From: Plasmopara viticola
Taxonomy: Eukaryota; Oomycota; Peronosporomycetes; Peronosporales; Peronosporaceae
DNA length: 64,000 nucleotides
Direction: 5' to 3'
NCBI GenBank assembly: GCA_001695595.3
Contig: MBPM02000009.1
Coordinates: 186,001 to 250,000 of the forward strand
Shown: in pieces, positions 46,464 to 59,199 of the stretch
How the letters are laid out: the number at the start of each line of letters is the position of its first letter
Numbering within the stretch: position 1 is the stretch's first letter
Program-made: the position numbers and the translations under genes
Notes under the pieces: model-generated
Seen by the model: only the letters and a program-made list of their open reading frames with translations
Database searches by the model: none
Told to the model about the DNA's origin: nothing

Positions 46464-49400
46464 ACTTTAGCGCATGCGTTTGAGGAAAAATATAGAAAAA
46501 GGAGTACACAGATCAGAAGAAAGCCAGAAAGACCATCAATCGCAACAAACCATTGAAAGCAGGCTGTTTGTCGCATCTTCAAGTGCCTGATGTGACGGGC
46601 CGCACCATGGCGAGCTGTTGTAGCGCTAAAAGACCCTCATGTAACTATAACGGCTTTTTACCGGTTTGCATTGATATACAATCTGCAAGGAGCTAGCGGA
46701 GAAGTTTTGGGTACCATAGTCTCACAGGTGAGTAGCATAGGACCACAGATTGCAACAAATAGACTTAGTCTTATAGGCGAGTTATATATGTCTACAAGAC
46801 AGAGTGGGCAACATAGTATCACAGGTCAATAACATGGTAACAAGGTCGCGCAAGCGGTAACGTGGGTCCGCACGACAGAAAGTAACATTAAAAATTAAAG
46901 ATGGGTTGAGTGCCGTGATAGAAGGTTCACAAGAAGAGAATGGGGAAACACAACGAAGGTGATCGATAAAGTCACGAAGACCCCATGGTTGACAAAGAAA
47001 TCATATGCATAAGATTATAGACAGTTAAACTGGCTGCTGCACCTCGGCAGGTCCACTTCATTTGTTGGCACAAGCAGAGGCATCAGATCTACTGTATCCA
47101 AAAGAAGTCGAAGCTACTGAGCTCTAAGCAGAATATAAAGCTATGAAAATCTTAAAGATCTCAAAGGAGGTGAGTTCTAACGATTGAAACCCCTCTTGAA
47201 GATAAAAATACGTCCTCTATTCACAAAGAAGATGTTTTGAACAGCATTCTAGGTAGCATACGCTGCGATTTGGCTTTGGGATCGCGATGGATCCCAAAGA
47301 TTCGTATACCTTTTGAAGAATAATACTCTGATGCGGCGAAACTCCCACTATCTAGAGGAATAAAGCACATACTTCTGTGTAACCAGTCAGTGTGAACTCA
47401 TAGATACCTTTTTCGATGAAGAGCACAAAATGCTATGATGCGGGAGTCGAAATTTCTGCAATCGTCACCGACTTTCTGTGTCAGGCCGAAAAGAAAATGA
47501 CGACTAGCTCATGATTGTCATAAGCTTAACCGCGCACTAGTACTCACACAAATTCCATCCAAAGAAAAGAGGCAATTTCTATTGTATGTCCGGTTGCACG
47601 CAATTAAGTGCACATATAAATACTATCAAACCCGAATGAGGGTGCCGGATGGATCCCTCACGGAATGGTATGTAATGATACTAGAACAATCAAAGGCCTC
47701 GCTTAAGTGCTTTGTTAAACAGCTGTTTTATAGATTTTATGTCAGACATATTCGGACGACTGAGTTGTCCTTAGTCGCTCTGAAGGAGATCGATCGGCAT
47801 AAGAGTCTTGTTTTGGCCACCTGAGGATTAATGAATTTAATGTCAGTAGAATAAAAATGTGTTTTGGCATAAATTCCTCATCTGTTTTGCTAGCACCCAC
47901 AAAATTTGTCGTGGTTCGGTTTACGCAGCGATCCTAATAGAAGCTAAAGTAGCATGTTGGTTATGAAATGTATTTGTACCTGTCTATGCATTCCTTGCAA
48001 AGCCTTTGTCCAGTCTTTTGTTAGATTGCAATAAGTTCTAGGTGATAGCACAAGAAAAGCATTGATCAAACTCTAGTCCTGGCCATGCCGGATACGACAC
48101 GGTCGTTTAACGTTGTATGTGACACCTTTCGCTATGCAATCGACTGTGTGCTAATGAGGACATAAGCGAATTGTCTTGCTTAGAACTTCCGATCGGAGTA
48201 CCCCTTTCACGACCAAAAAGTAAGTGCCATGAAGTACGCATTCGTAAAGATCCGAGAACATCATCTAGACTTTAAACTTCTTGTAGCCTATTGATACAAT
48301 GCATTTTTGAGCAAAGCAGTATACATGGCCACTCGTCTCAAAAAAAAGCTAAGTTGTTTGATGTTTTCATGCAATATAATTCCGTGCTGAATTCAAGCCT
48401 AGCAAACTCTATATGCTTCGGCGTAAACAGAAGTGTAGACTGACTTACAAAAGACACTTTGGCGCATATAGTGCGCAGAGTGTAGGGTGATCTTTTCCGT
48501 CTGATAACCGGGCTGTCGGCGGTCTGCTGTAGACATCAGCAAACGTTTAAAAACAGCCTTCTGCCAGAGACAAGCGGTAAATCGCCATCTCATTTGACAT
48601 GATAGGCCATGGCGTCTTGAATACAGCATCCATAAACAGCCTTGATGAAAGATATCCATTTTTTTGAAGCTGAATGCACTATCTTGTCCTGGCGACACTA
48701 TTTTCGTGTTGCCGTTAACAAGTCTTAGACTGGGTCGAGACGTAAGGACTTCCGACGGTCGGCCATTATTGGTAAGCTTCGTATTGGACCCTACGCGTGA
48801 GCTGGGTATTCGACCCTCTTGCTATCCTCATAAATTTGGTCACTCAATTGCTAATGCAGACCCAAGTTATATGTTTCGGAGACGTTTTGCAGGGCTCAAA
48901 TGACTGGTCATAAGAGAATAACGTGTCTACAAAAATATTTGTAGGTCAGGTCTTTGTCATTTAAGCAATCGCGGGTTAGATCTGCCGATCAACATGACCA
49001 TCTACCCCCTCAAAGTGATATAGCTGCGATTGCTGCTCAAGATTTAGCGACTCATCTTTCGAAGATTTCTCTTGCGACATAGCATTGCATCGAAGGATCT
49101 GAATTAAAACTCCACTTTTATTCCTGACGAATCCGTTTGTCGATCAAACTTTTCGCTCGACAAGCTTTGATTGGCTATATTTCTAATAGCAATGCAACAT
49201 TTACATCTAAGGACTCTACTTTTTTCTATATGAATGGGGTAAGGCATCCTAGATCTCGAGTCCTTTAAAGCACGGATGCGTGAAAAAAAGGCTCGAAATG
49301 CTTGTTTTTCGCAAAGTCTCAGATTTATGATAAGTTTTCTCACTAAGCAAGTATCTGACTTCGCAAAGTCGTTGTCGACTAAGCGATTGCATCCGCCCAA

Positions 49401-52400
49401 AATCAACGAAAGGAATTTTTAGACATATACAGGAGAGAAAATTGATATCTGTATCGAAGGTACTAAAGACCTACACGCATACCGGTAAGAAGGTATGATT
49501 AGCATTTGAACAGAAAAAATGATTACTTCACGCCTTTACGGTCCTGAAAATGCATGGGTCGTCAAACACTATAACAGACAAAATCATCATGAGGACGAGA
49601 AAGTATTATGACTGTAGTGTCATCGCGCAAGAAAGCACTTCACGTGATAGTGACGCTCGCTACCGGTATTAAAAAGATACAAAGGATGATATTGCTATCG
49701 GATCATGCGGTGCACTGCGCGCTTATTGCTATATGATCGCTTTTGATCGATGTCTGACAAATGCAGCTTAAGAGATGGCATGTCATAAGGCCGATGATCT
49801 CGACAGTTTTAACGAAAGCATAAACTGGGTTGCCGCTGCTCCAGAAGTTTAAGGTCTTGTTCGAGCCTTAAAAAACGTGTAAATGCATCGATCCGCAAGC
49901 AAGTCGCTCAGCTCACACCCCGCGAGACAAAGGTTGTGGCACTTCGTGCCAGTCCGCGGTGCGCCACTGCGCAACACATCTTCAACGACGCGATCAAATT
50001 GCCAAGTCTAATTATTTATCTGCCGATAGTTCAGTGTAAATTGGTGCATTGCGCTAAGAAGTGTAAAAGGCCGTGAAGTGAGGGTCTGGAAATAATACAA
50101 TTGTTTTCGCGAGTCCAAGTATTTTGAAGACATGGTCGAGAAATAGCACCGCAATTTTGACTCTGTTGACCATGGTAGTAAGTCATTTTTGCTGTACCGG
50201 TCATAACTCACTGAAATACTGAGTAAGCCCGTTTGTTTCACCGGTCAGAAATCCATAGCGATACTAAGTAAATCATTTGCTCAACCAATAAAAAACCCCA
50301 AAACCCGTTTTGCTCGTCGAATACTTCGAGTTTTATCTTGCTTGATAGAACAGTCCAATCAAATTAGTCTTGAACTTCAAGGGGCAGCAGTTCTCCACCA
50401 AAGCACTAATAACCAGAAAGAACTTCTACATCAACGATCACCTTATCTGGATAAGCAATAAGCTTGTTCGTACGTATGCACTCAGGCACCGCTCTCAGGT
50501 GGGCGATGTAATTTTTTTCAGGACCGTTCTTACGTGCTCTGCACTACTGTCATTAAAAATGTCCTTAAGGTTTGGATGTGCTTATGCTCTTCGATACCTA
50601 AAAAAATGCATCACCGATCGATCAAACGCCTTGCATATGTCAAAGATCCTTCGGGTATGATCAGCCACTCTCGTAGCATAATGGTCAAAATTGCTGACCA
50701 CACGTCAATCTCTTGCACGAGGAGCCCGTATACTACATCAGTGGAGTCGACCGTTCTGTCCATAGTATGTCCTCATCATGTTCTTTTGCTACACAATTTG
50801 TTAGCGTCGTAGTGTTCAGTATTGGATCAAGATGCAAAATTTGATTTCTTCGTGGACATGGCATGGCTGAAGCACAACGAATTCTGAGCTGATTGAACGT
50901 CGAAGACCTTGTGTGCCATCCGCTTAGATACTAGCGGGGATTGGGTGAGCTATGAGCCCATCTCTATTTGGAAGAAGAAGTGCTATTGACGTACGTGCAG
51001 TAATTGGTCCTTGATCATTTTGTCTTGGTGTACACCCGGCCACACTAGTAATAGTGTGCAGCAAACGTCTCTCTTCTACAAACATCGACCAGTGAATTAC
51101 ATGCCATTCTACACGCTGTGAAAGGTTCTCACTCTTATAGCCTTGCCTTGCAGCTGGTCGATCATGTCAACTAGAGTGCAGTAGTACGGTCGCAGCTCAA
51201 GACAGCCATACCATCAACGGCTTGCAAGAGTTGCTACTTCATACCAGCAAAACTCATTGGATAATGCTACATATATTTGTCCACGACACCACCAGTATCC
51301 GATTTCAACATTTTGTTGATTGACTTGGTGAAGGGGCGTAAGCCATCGAGCAGTACTTATTGAGAGCATCACTTGTTGCATACTGGCACTATGAGCCTTC
51401 TCTAATAGTCCCGCTTGAAGTTGGATGTCACAATGAAGACCACATTTATGGCGTCCTCAGAAGAGGTCAATTGGACGCAGAGCAACCCCGTCCAGGTCGC
51501 GCCCATGCGCAATTCACCCATAAAGACAATGACTCCAATCTTTGTTGAAAGACTTAAAAAAAAGCTCACAAGCTCCTCCTTAGCCTAGTTCGCTGCAGAA
51601 TTGCGTGACCGAACATGGTGTCTGACAAAGAGACTTGTGTCAGTTGATGCTAATTGGAAAATGCTATCCCGACTAAATTGTGCACGAAAGTGCCCATTCT
51701 TAGGATGGTTGGAGCTCATATCGTTTGACCCCTCAACAACAAGGCGACACCGTGGTCATATTCGACTTTTATAATCCATAGAAGACGAATATTTCCTTTT
51801 TTCCTCCAGATATCATTCGGATAACTGCGAGCAAACAAGGCAACTACCTTTTGCGCTCGCGTCATTGACATGAAAGGCTACGTAAGAGAACACGAATTGA
51901 TTGCTTCAAGCCCCGTGCAGCCAATTTTTGCAGCCAAATAACACCGAGTTTATCTTGCACGTCATTAGTCAAGTAAGCATACCGCACTATACTTACCAAA
52001 CATCGGCCCAAGAAAGGCAGCGGGATGCCGTCGCTATCTGTTAGTGAATAGCGTATGTCCGGGTTCCTGATCTATGGAATCAATACAAGTCTCAGTTTCT
52101 CTGCCTGCAAAGGTGTAAATATTAAGACCTAATGAAAGTTTCATACTTAGCACTTGGGCTCAAGGTTTTGGTAAACTACCTGTCGGAAAGAACTTTACAG
52201 TCCCTCAAAAACCAGAGTACGCTTTACTACTATACATTAAGCAGTGGTTATTAGACCATGTAAGCTTCTCCTACTACCTCATCAATACTTTTTTTAATCT
52301 AAAAATTATATGGCTTGTGTCACACGATACACTACCACTATCAGCAGACTTTCGCTACGCTGCCCCAGTTCACTGGATGCCGCTGTCCATACGCGTATCT

Positions 52401-55400
52401 GATGTTCGCGCTAGAGTATGGCCGCCGTGTACAACTGCCAACTAAAACGCAGCAGTAGCTCCAAATCTACCACTCGTTCTCATACACAATGCATCTGTCT
52501 TGCATAAACGCTACCTTTTCTCCTCAGTTTTGGTCTGAAAGCTTCTGCTACTTCCTCATATGATTGTACGTTAAACGCATTAAATATGACCACACCGCAA
52601 GTCTAAGAAACAGCCTTGTGTAGAACTTTTTTCAGCCTAATAAAAAGAACAGCATAGGTTGAAATTCAATGATGTAAAAATATCAAACTTGTTAAAGAAC
52701 AGTTTGCAGTCTCGATTGATCATGGCAATCGACACCGCCTATTTGAACATTACGGATTTGTTTTTATACCAGTTCAGTATCACTGAATGTGAAGTTCTTT
52801 AAGCAACCGCCATTTCTAAAAAGCTACTTCTGAAGTATGCTGGTCGCCTCAAGAACAGAAACTCTACCCTTCTTTTGTATAGTCCTAACAAAATCGAAGT
52901 TTATTGCTTCAAATTGATGCGCCAGCGGAACGAGCATGTTCAAATAAGGTCCTCGGTCCTTCACTTGTAAGACTCTATCTGTGGGTTACACAAATTTGAT
53001 GACGGTAGCATATCTCTGCCATCGTTAATTCTTGAGGCCAAATTTACCGTTAATTGTGTTTTCATTATTGCAACCACCAAGTGGATTCCTCGACCTCTAT
53101 TGGAAGAAGTCTCTGACTTCTGCTTTCTTAAATTGAAGAAACAAGGCTTTTATGCGAAAGTTGTCTTGATAAATGACCTTTCCTAAGAATTGACACCTGT
53201 CCATCGTATGTCAAAAAAACATTTGATAACACAAAGCACATGCCAACCCTTCTAGCATTTTCGTAAGGTACAACTTTTTCAAATTTATGAAGCAAATTCC
53301 AATTTGTTTTCTATTCTGTTGTAAGGAGGGCCCTGTGACTGGAGTGATTAGTCACTTGACCCGAGACAATGAGGTAGAGGTCCAATACTGTAGCATTTGA
53401 ATCAAGACAGCCGGAAAAAAAGCCTCTGGTGTAATGAGAGGTCTGGAAAGAGTCTCGAAAATAAGTCCCAGTGTGTAAGTTCTGTTAGCTTAATATGGGA
53501 CCCTTTCACCTGTTCATTGGCTTTATCAAGGAGTACTTTAAGTATCTGCTCCTTATATCTGTTAGAGCAGCTTGCAATATGCTGTTAGATTGCCTTCGGC
53601 AAGAAGTAGCTTTAATGATCGATCGTTGACTGCGTCGCTGCTATGGGTTCCTTTGATAGCCTGCAATACTCATCGTACATTTTATGACACCATTTTTAAT
53701 GACGACAAATGTCATAAAGCATTTCGGCCACCCTTTGCCATATCAGCAAGCTTATTGTCGTGATAAACTTGCAATACTAATGTAAAAAAATCATGCACTA
53801 CAAATGCGTACTCTCAACTGCGTTCAATTGCTTTCCAGACCAGCTGGTCTTTTGGTTTCTACCCTGCCTTCTTCGTGAGAGTTTTGGCGGCCTTTGACTT
53901 TGGCTAGGTGACGATTATAGACATGATTCCACCGAAAAACAAGGTACTTTGCACCTGACCGTACCGCTAAGAAGCGCACCTTTACCGATGTCTACGCCTT
54001 TAATTTGTCGCCAGGTATTGACGGCGCGGTCGTCGGTTTTGCAGGAAAACAGGCTAAGCTTGAAAGCGAGCAACTGGTATGTCATGTATATTCCTGTTTG
54101 GGCTACTAGCGATTTCAAATTCCGAAAGTGTGAGCCATCACTAGCTAAACGTTGATCTTAGATTAAAGTAGTCAAATGTGAACCGAACTATTATGCGAGG
54201 GTAAATTGTATGGGCTAAGATGGGCGCGCTGACGTCTGCGATTTAAGCAAGTACGTACTGTCTTGCTGTATATACCATCGACGATTGTTATCGAGGGCAA
54301 AGGTACTATTATTTGCAAAGTGTATCCGCGAACTTTAAGGCTAATGGAATTTCTGCGTTTGTACACGTAGACCAATTCCTTTTTTGTGAAAAGAGCGAAG
54401 TTTTCTTGTTCTAAAAATTGGATTGATTGGTATCTAATGCTGTATCTTGATTTAAATTGAGAGCGCAATTATCTCGATCATCTATTGGCTATTAATACTC
54501 ACTTATGCCGCAAATTGCAGTGAACTATTGCAGTAAAGAACTGTTTCTCTGCGCCTTTTCAATGCGTGTTTTTGCAGTATAATGTGACTGCCCATCTGAA
54601 GACGACCTTTCAAGTTTCGGACAAAGCGATCGAAAAACGAACTGAACAGCTTTAACACGAGAACATAGAGCGTCTGGGATCGATGAAGCTCGCACATGGA
54701 TCTTTATGAGCTTCGCCTTATGTATAAATAAATTTGCATGTAGACAAATGAATGCGCCACAGACGTCAATCTTTAACCTCTATGGAGTAATAACATACGT
54801 TAGACCATTCAGTTTTACATGAATGGGAAGCAACCTGAGACCGCAAGCGTTGCGTATTTCGTGCCCTCTCACAGTTTAAGATGCGCCAACTCAAGATCCT
54901 GGGCCGAATTTTCGGGCACATCGCTTTGCAACGCGCTCAAGGCACGCCACAATGGTGAGGAGGCATGCTTAGGTACCGTAGAAATGGTCCATTCGCATGC
55001 ATTGCATTGTCTATGATCCGTGCTGTATGGAGCGGTTGCGTATTCGTCCGGCTTTCAGAGAAACCTAGAATAAATGGCTAGCAAGACGAATTTGATACAT
55101 ACATTAGGTCAACCACGACCTTACCGCTTTGACGACCGGATAAGCTTTTAGGCTGTCGTATCGTCGTTACATATAGACATGTGTTCCAAGTACAACGCTA
55201 CGCAACACGCAGCCTCATATTTTCATACCAAATGAAAAAGTCAAATCATAAATATCGCAGCGCAAAGATTCAAACTCAGATGAAAAAGATTTGAAAGCTG
55301 CTGGAAAAATCTGGTGCAGCTTTCGTGCCTGGAATCATCAGCGCGGAAAGAGGATTAGCAAAAGACGCATGACTGGGTGCCTCATACTTAAATTTAGTTC

Positions 55401-56393
55401 TCAAATACAGGCAAAATGTAATGAATGTTTCAGAGATATGACCAAGCGTTGAACAGTCTGGTAAGCTCCACCATCCCATATGGTGAGATTCAAAAAATTA
55501 TGGCAGTGGTGCAGCACATCTGTAAAGACTTGGAATCGAAAGCAATAATTGCGCTCTAATACAAGGCACAACACTGTCGTCCCGTCGTCATCGCGTGATT
55601 ATCTATCAATAGTACAGAGGCAATATATCTTGGGCACAAGCCCGCTTCTGTATTTGCATAGAAATTCATTCATGGGAATTCCGCATCTTTTCCGACGTCC
55701 GAATTTGCATAATCCAGCTCGTCTCGCACCAGGCAACGAGCGTGCGCTCAAAAGGAAAGACCTCGATGATTCTCGTTCGAAGCAAGCGAAGAGATAGATG
55801 GTTTCGACAAATAATTGATACTGACCTTAAAACACGAAGCGCTAGCCGCCAACGCTCGCGGCAGCGCACCGTGGCGACGAGAAGATCTGATATCGACGTA
55901 AAGGTGCCGGCATCTCCTTCAAAATCTTGAATTTAGTGTCAATTTACAGCATGCGAGGTTTCAAATCGACGACATGACTGCAAAAGGGCTAGAACTAGTA
56001 TTGGTGAATACAGTGGTACGTTCTTCAGAGTTATACTGCACGTATACCCATAAAGTTGCCTTCCAGAGTTGGACCTTTCCATCATCAAGCTTTTATGACG
56101 TTAATGCGCCGCACTCAAGCCCTTTGGCTCAATCAAGGCGACTTTGAGCCTCTTAACATTAGCTACTGTAGTAATGTTAAATGTGGTGCCAGCTGCCAAA
56201 GACCAGCATTAATACCGTAGAGGCACGGCAGCAAGACAGTGCTTTGCTGACCTGTTGCCACTGGCCACAGAGGTAAGGGAGCCGGAAACTTGAACAATAA
56301 ACTTGCTCTTTTAATCCCCCACTGAGTGGCTAAAATCCTTACTGGCGTGGCTCTGGCCGTTATTTATACTACACTGGCTATTTCTATGACTGG
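46464..56393. other. Long gene-free interval
   Basis: About 9.9 kb with no recognisable gene. Frames of 60-100 codons occur on both strands (for example 47582-47824 +, 48399-48698 -, 49104-49406 -, 50370-50660 +, 54172-54468 -, 55549-55797 +), but none has domain motifs, credible splice partners or supporting context. Base composition is A/T-rich and irregular, as expected for old transposon debris. No LTRs, tRNAs or copies of the LINE families seen elsewhere were noticed. Confidence 0.5.
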
Positions 56394-57359
56394 ATGCCGA
56401 CGGAAAATCCAACCCCGACTGCTCCCGTTTGGTCATTTTTAAATTCTCGAGGCTGCTACTATCGATCGACCTGTGAAAAGATGATGACCGTATTGCCACT
56501 TGCCGACTCGGCCGCGCTTGCCAGTAAGAAACGTCGGAGAAGTATTGAACCCGTCGACTCGGTCAAAATTCTGGCCATGCCATTGATTTTGTCACCCCGT
56601 GCCGTGAAAACCGTGTCCGTGCTCCCAGACGAGGAAGACCTCTTGCGCCGGAATCTCATGGGCCTCTCGCTACAGCTCAAGCTCAAGATGATTCTCGTGG
56701 AAGCGTGGGCCTCGGACATGAATAGCGTTGTCATGGAGCGCAACTTGTTTGCCATTGCCAAAGAACTGGCTATTCTTAATCAAATGGGCGTGTACGAGCA
56801 ACACACGTGTGTGCGTTTCCTCGAGTTGGCACGCAAGCGCATGATGCAACTCTTAAAACAGAACGATCGTCATGAAACGTTGCGCATGGAGACAGAACAA
56901 ATGTGGACCATGGCGCTTATTCAAGCGCAAGAAAGTGCGAGTGCATCGCCGACATGCCCATCGGAATTTCCACTTTTAAACGGATTTGACGCCAGTAGTC
57001 GCGATATTTCCGTCCTGTGGCGGGCCATGTCCATTGCCCGAGATCGTGGTGCGCAATTGTGGCACGAGAACAAGCCAGAGCAAGCGCTACCGTTCCTACT
57101 GGCGGCCGACTCGTACATGAAGCGCTTTACACTCAAGTACCAACGATTAAAAGTCGACCACGCCATGGTCGACACGCTTCAGCAGCCAAGGAACGAGCTG
57201 AAGCGCTCGCCATCGCGTGTGTCGTTTGCTGAGGAGCCACAGGTAATGGGAGTTGCCGACGCTGAAGTGGATCGTACTCCTATCTGCCCTACGAAACCAT
57301 CGAAACTCGAGTCGTTGCTGCTTCGCACGTCGCGCGAGTTTCCGACGCCTCCATTTTAA
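56394..57359 (+). CDS. Conserved-looking helical protein of unknown function
   Basis: A single exon of 321 residues, with higher GC than its flanks and no breaks. The start could also be Met30/Met31 (about 56481), which precedes the well-ordered part. A basic KKRRR cluster (45-49) may be a nuclear signal. Two helical regions follow: ~78-160 (LQLKLKMILVEAWASDMNSV, then an Ala/Leu-rich stretch to LARKRMMQLLKQ) and ~195-260 (Asp-Ile-Ser-Val-Leu-Trp..KPEQALPFLLAADSYMKRF), the latter reminiscent of MIT or TPR helices. The C-terminus is Ser/Pro-rich (RSPSRVSFAEEP), a likely phosphorylated tail. No family is assigned. Confidence 0.75.
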   Translation: MPTENPTPTAPVWSFLNSRGCYYRSTCEKMMTVLPLADSAALASKKRRRSIEPVDSVKILAMPLILSPRAVKTVSVLPDEEDLLRRNLMGLSLQLKLKMILVEAWASDMNSVVMERNLFAIAKELAILNQMGVYEQHTCVRFLELARKRMMQLLKQNDRHETLRMETEQMWTMALIQAQESASASPTCPSEFPLLNGFDASSRDISVLWRAMSIARDRGAQLWHENKPEQALPFLLAADSYMKRFTLKYQRLKVDHAMVDTLQQPRNELKRSPSRVSFAEEPQVMGVADAEVDRTPICPTKPSKLESLLLRTSREFPTPPF

Positions 57360-57501
57360 TATTTTTCGATTTTAGAGGATTAAAGACTGCGTTCCGTATT
57401 TTTGGGACCTAATTTATTAGATTTAGAAAGTGCTACTAATTTCAGCACGTTTAGAGACACTGTGAGAATAATGTTGTCGCCGCTAAAATAGCCGTTATGC
57501 C

Positions 57502-57753
57502 TCATACACGATGGTGAAATCGGTAGGGCAGGTTATAAATTTGCGGCCGATGATACTTGCTTGCCACTCCCGCACCGACCACAAATAAAAAAATCCAACG
57601 CTTTCTCAACATCGAGGGGATATACTTAAAGCGTAGTTGCAAATTAGCCACCTTGATTTGGGCTGTCGAGCCGCTGTAAGTAAATTCGCAAAAAGAATGT
57701 GGCGAGTCTTTATAACCTGTCCAACATTTTAAAAGAGTGCTTATCAAAAACAA
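57502..57753 (-). CDS. Possible small protein or terminal exon
   Basis: An 83-codon frame convergent with the 56394 gene (142 bp between stops). The last 36 codons (MLRKRWIFLFVVGAGVASKY then HRPQIYNLPYRFHHRV) look protein-like: a short membrane helix after a basic start and an aromatic/basic tail. The upstream part is less convincing. It could be the last exon of a minus-strand gene. Unassigned. Confidence 0.25.
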   Translation of the reverse strand: MFLISTLLKCWTGYKDSPHSFCEFTYSGSTAQIKVANLQLRFKYIPSMLRKRWIFLFVVGAGVASKYHRPQIYNLPYRFHHRV

Positions 57754-57837
57754 GCTAATGCCATCAAAGTCTAAACTGTTCTAGGTGGATCAAAAATTCA
57801 ATCTAGAATTCTGCAGAGAACAGTTTCAGGCCTAGAA

Positions 57838-57874
57838 CTTTCTCTGAGGCTGTCTCAGACAGCCTCAGAGAAAG
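57838..57874. repeat. Perfect 18 bp inverted repeat, 1 bp loop
   Basis: Arms CTTTCTCTGAGGCTGTCT and AGACAGCCTCAGAGAAAG flank a single C. No coding region is near. Such tight perfect palindromes are unstable and are usually young or selected. Confidence 0.9.
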
Positions 57875-58895
57875 CCTGTCTTTCAACGGCTCTGGACCTG
57901 ATTAAGATCAAAGGTGTCAGTGTGAGTATATAGCTTACCAACCTGCAACATTGTATTACAACAGCAATCAACATGGGCATTAACAAACGAACCGAATATC
58001 ACACACGAAGCAGCTAGATTTAAAAGTGATTCAGCGCAATTACGCCCTTCGAGTATTTAGTAAACCTCACATACTTAAAAGGCGTAATTGCGCTAGCACA
58101 CAGACCAGAGATCCCCATGGTTCGAATTTAGGCTTTAAAATGCGTTGAAATAGCATATGAGGCGAGGGGCGACTGTCAGATATTAAGTCTACAAAAATAG
58201 CCATTGCCTATCATCGAAAATTTATACATACGTTTATTGCATAAAAGCACTTAAAATATGGTACGAGACTTTAATTGGAAACTCTACTAAATCGTTTTTT
58301 CATAACGAGCTTGATGCTAAGAACAGTAGCAAAGAGGGTGATAAAGTCAAGCATCTGCTTACCACCCACAGAGGGGTTGGCGCATCGAGCAACGCCCAAA
58401 TACTGGAAGATTATGTTTTCACTAAGCAAATGGCTATGATAGCCCCACCTCACATGCGGCACTTATGATAAATATCCAGTTGACGGCATCAGAAGCTAGA
58501 GCATTTGACGCGTGACGACTACGCAGATGACAAGTACCTCGTCACAGAAAAGTGTTTGTTCTGCGGATGCGATCTGTGGTACGTGCTAGCGGGTATCAGA
58601 CAGAGGTCAGAGGTCGTACATTGTGGAATCGGCTTTTCATCGCATCTGTCTATTTTAAGCTGCGCTTTTTGCTTAATGTCCCGTCACGCACGTTAGGCAG
58701 AATCTCCCCACTATCTTCGTCTGCGCTATTCCGGAATGCTTTGTCCTTTTAAATTTATTACCCGCCGTGAAAATGCATATTTGTGCACATAAACATAATC
58801 ATAGAAAGGTCTAACAGATTTTGCTGCTATTGGCAGAAAGTAAATATGTTAAGTGCGAATATGCTAGCGAAACGTCCTTTGCGTACGTAAAAAAA
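57875..58895. other. Intergenic, nothing recognised apart from the hairpin
   Basis: Apart from the 14 bp inverted repeat no element is recognised. Frames at 58271-58462 (-), 58505-58696 (+) and 58552-58752 (+) overlap one another and carry no motif. Confidence 0.45.
58033..58094. repeat. 14 bp inverted repeat, 34 bp loop
   Basis: AGCGCAATTACGCC (58033-58046) and GGCGTAATTGCGCT (58081-58094) are exact reverse complements. The loop is A/T-rich. It could be a very short MITE-like remnant or a hairpin. Function unknown. Confidence 0.85.
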
Positions 58896-59199
58896 TTGGG
58901 GTGACGCCCTCGGGGGCTAAATGCTCGCGCGCTTCGGGCAGGTGCTCTCGGACATCTGCAGGTCTTCAACGAGTCTCGCCCTCGATGCGACGGTCTCCAG
59001 CGCCAGGGCGCCACCTGGGCTCTTACCAAGTCAGAGCTAAACAAAATAATGGAAGACCCCCACAAACTCGGTGCTGGCTGCACTGCCCGCCGAACGAGAC
59101 CCGACGTATGCGGACACCATTCTATGTCGTGGAATAGCCAGACTGAGCCTGGCACGTGTATAACTTGGCAACGCGATAACGTAATACAATACAATACAA
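58896..59199 (+). mobile_element. Short LINE derivative, diverged
   Basis: Same three-part structure as at 42038: TTGGGGTGACGCC head, the RT piece GCGCCACCTGGGCTCTTACC, the 3' end from ATGGAAGACCCCCACAAAC, and a (TACAA) tail of about three units. About 12 bp are missing in the head (CCTTCCAAGCG absent). Only about 5 bp (ACGTA) match on either side, so its target duplication is eroded or absent. Confidence 0.85.
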
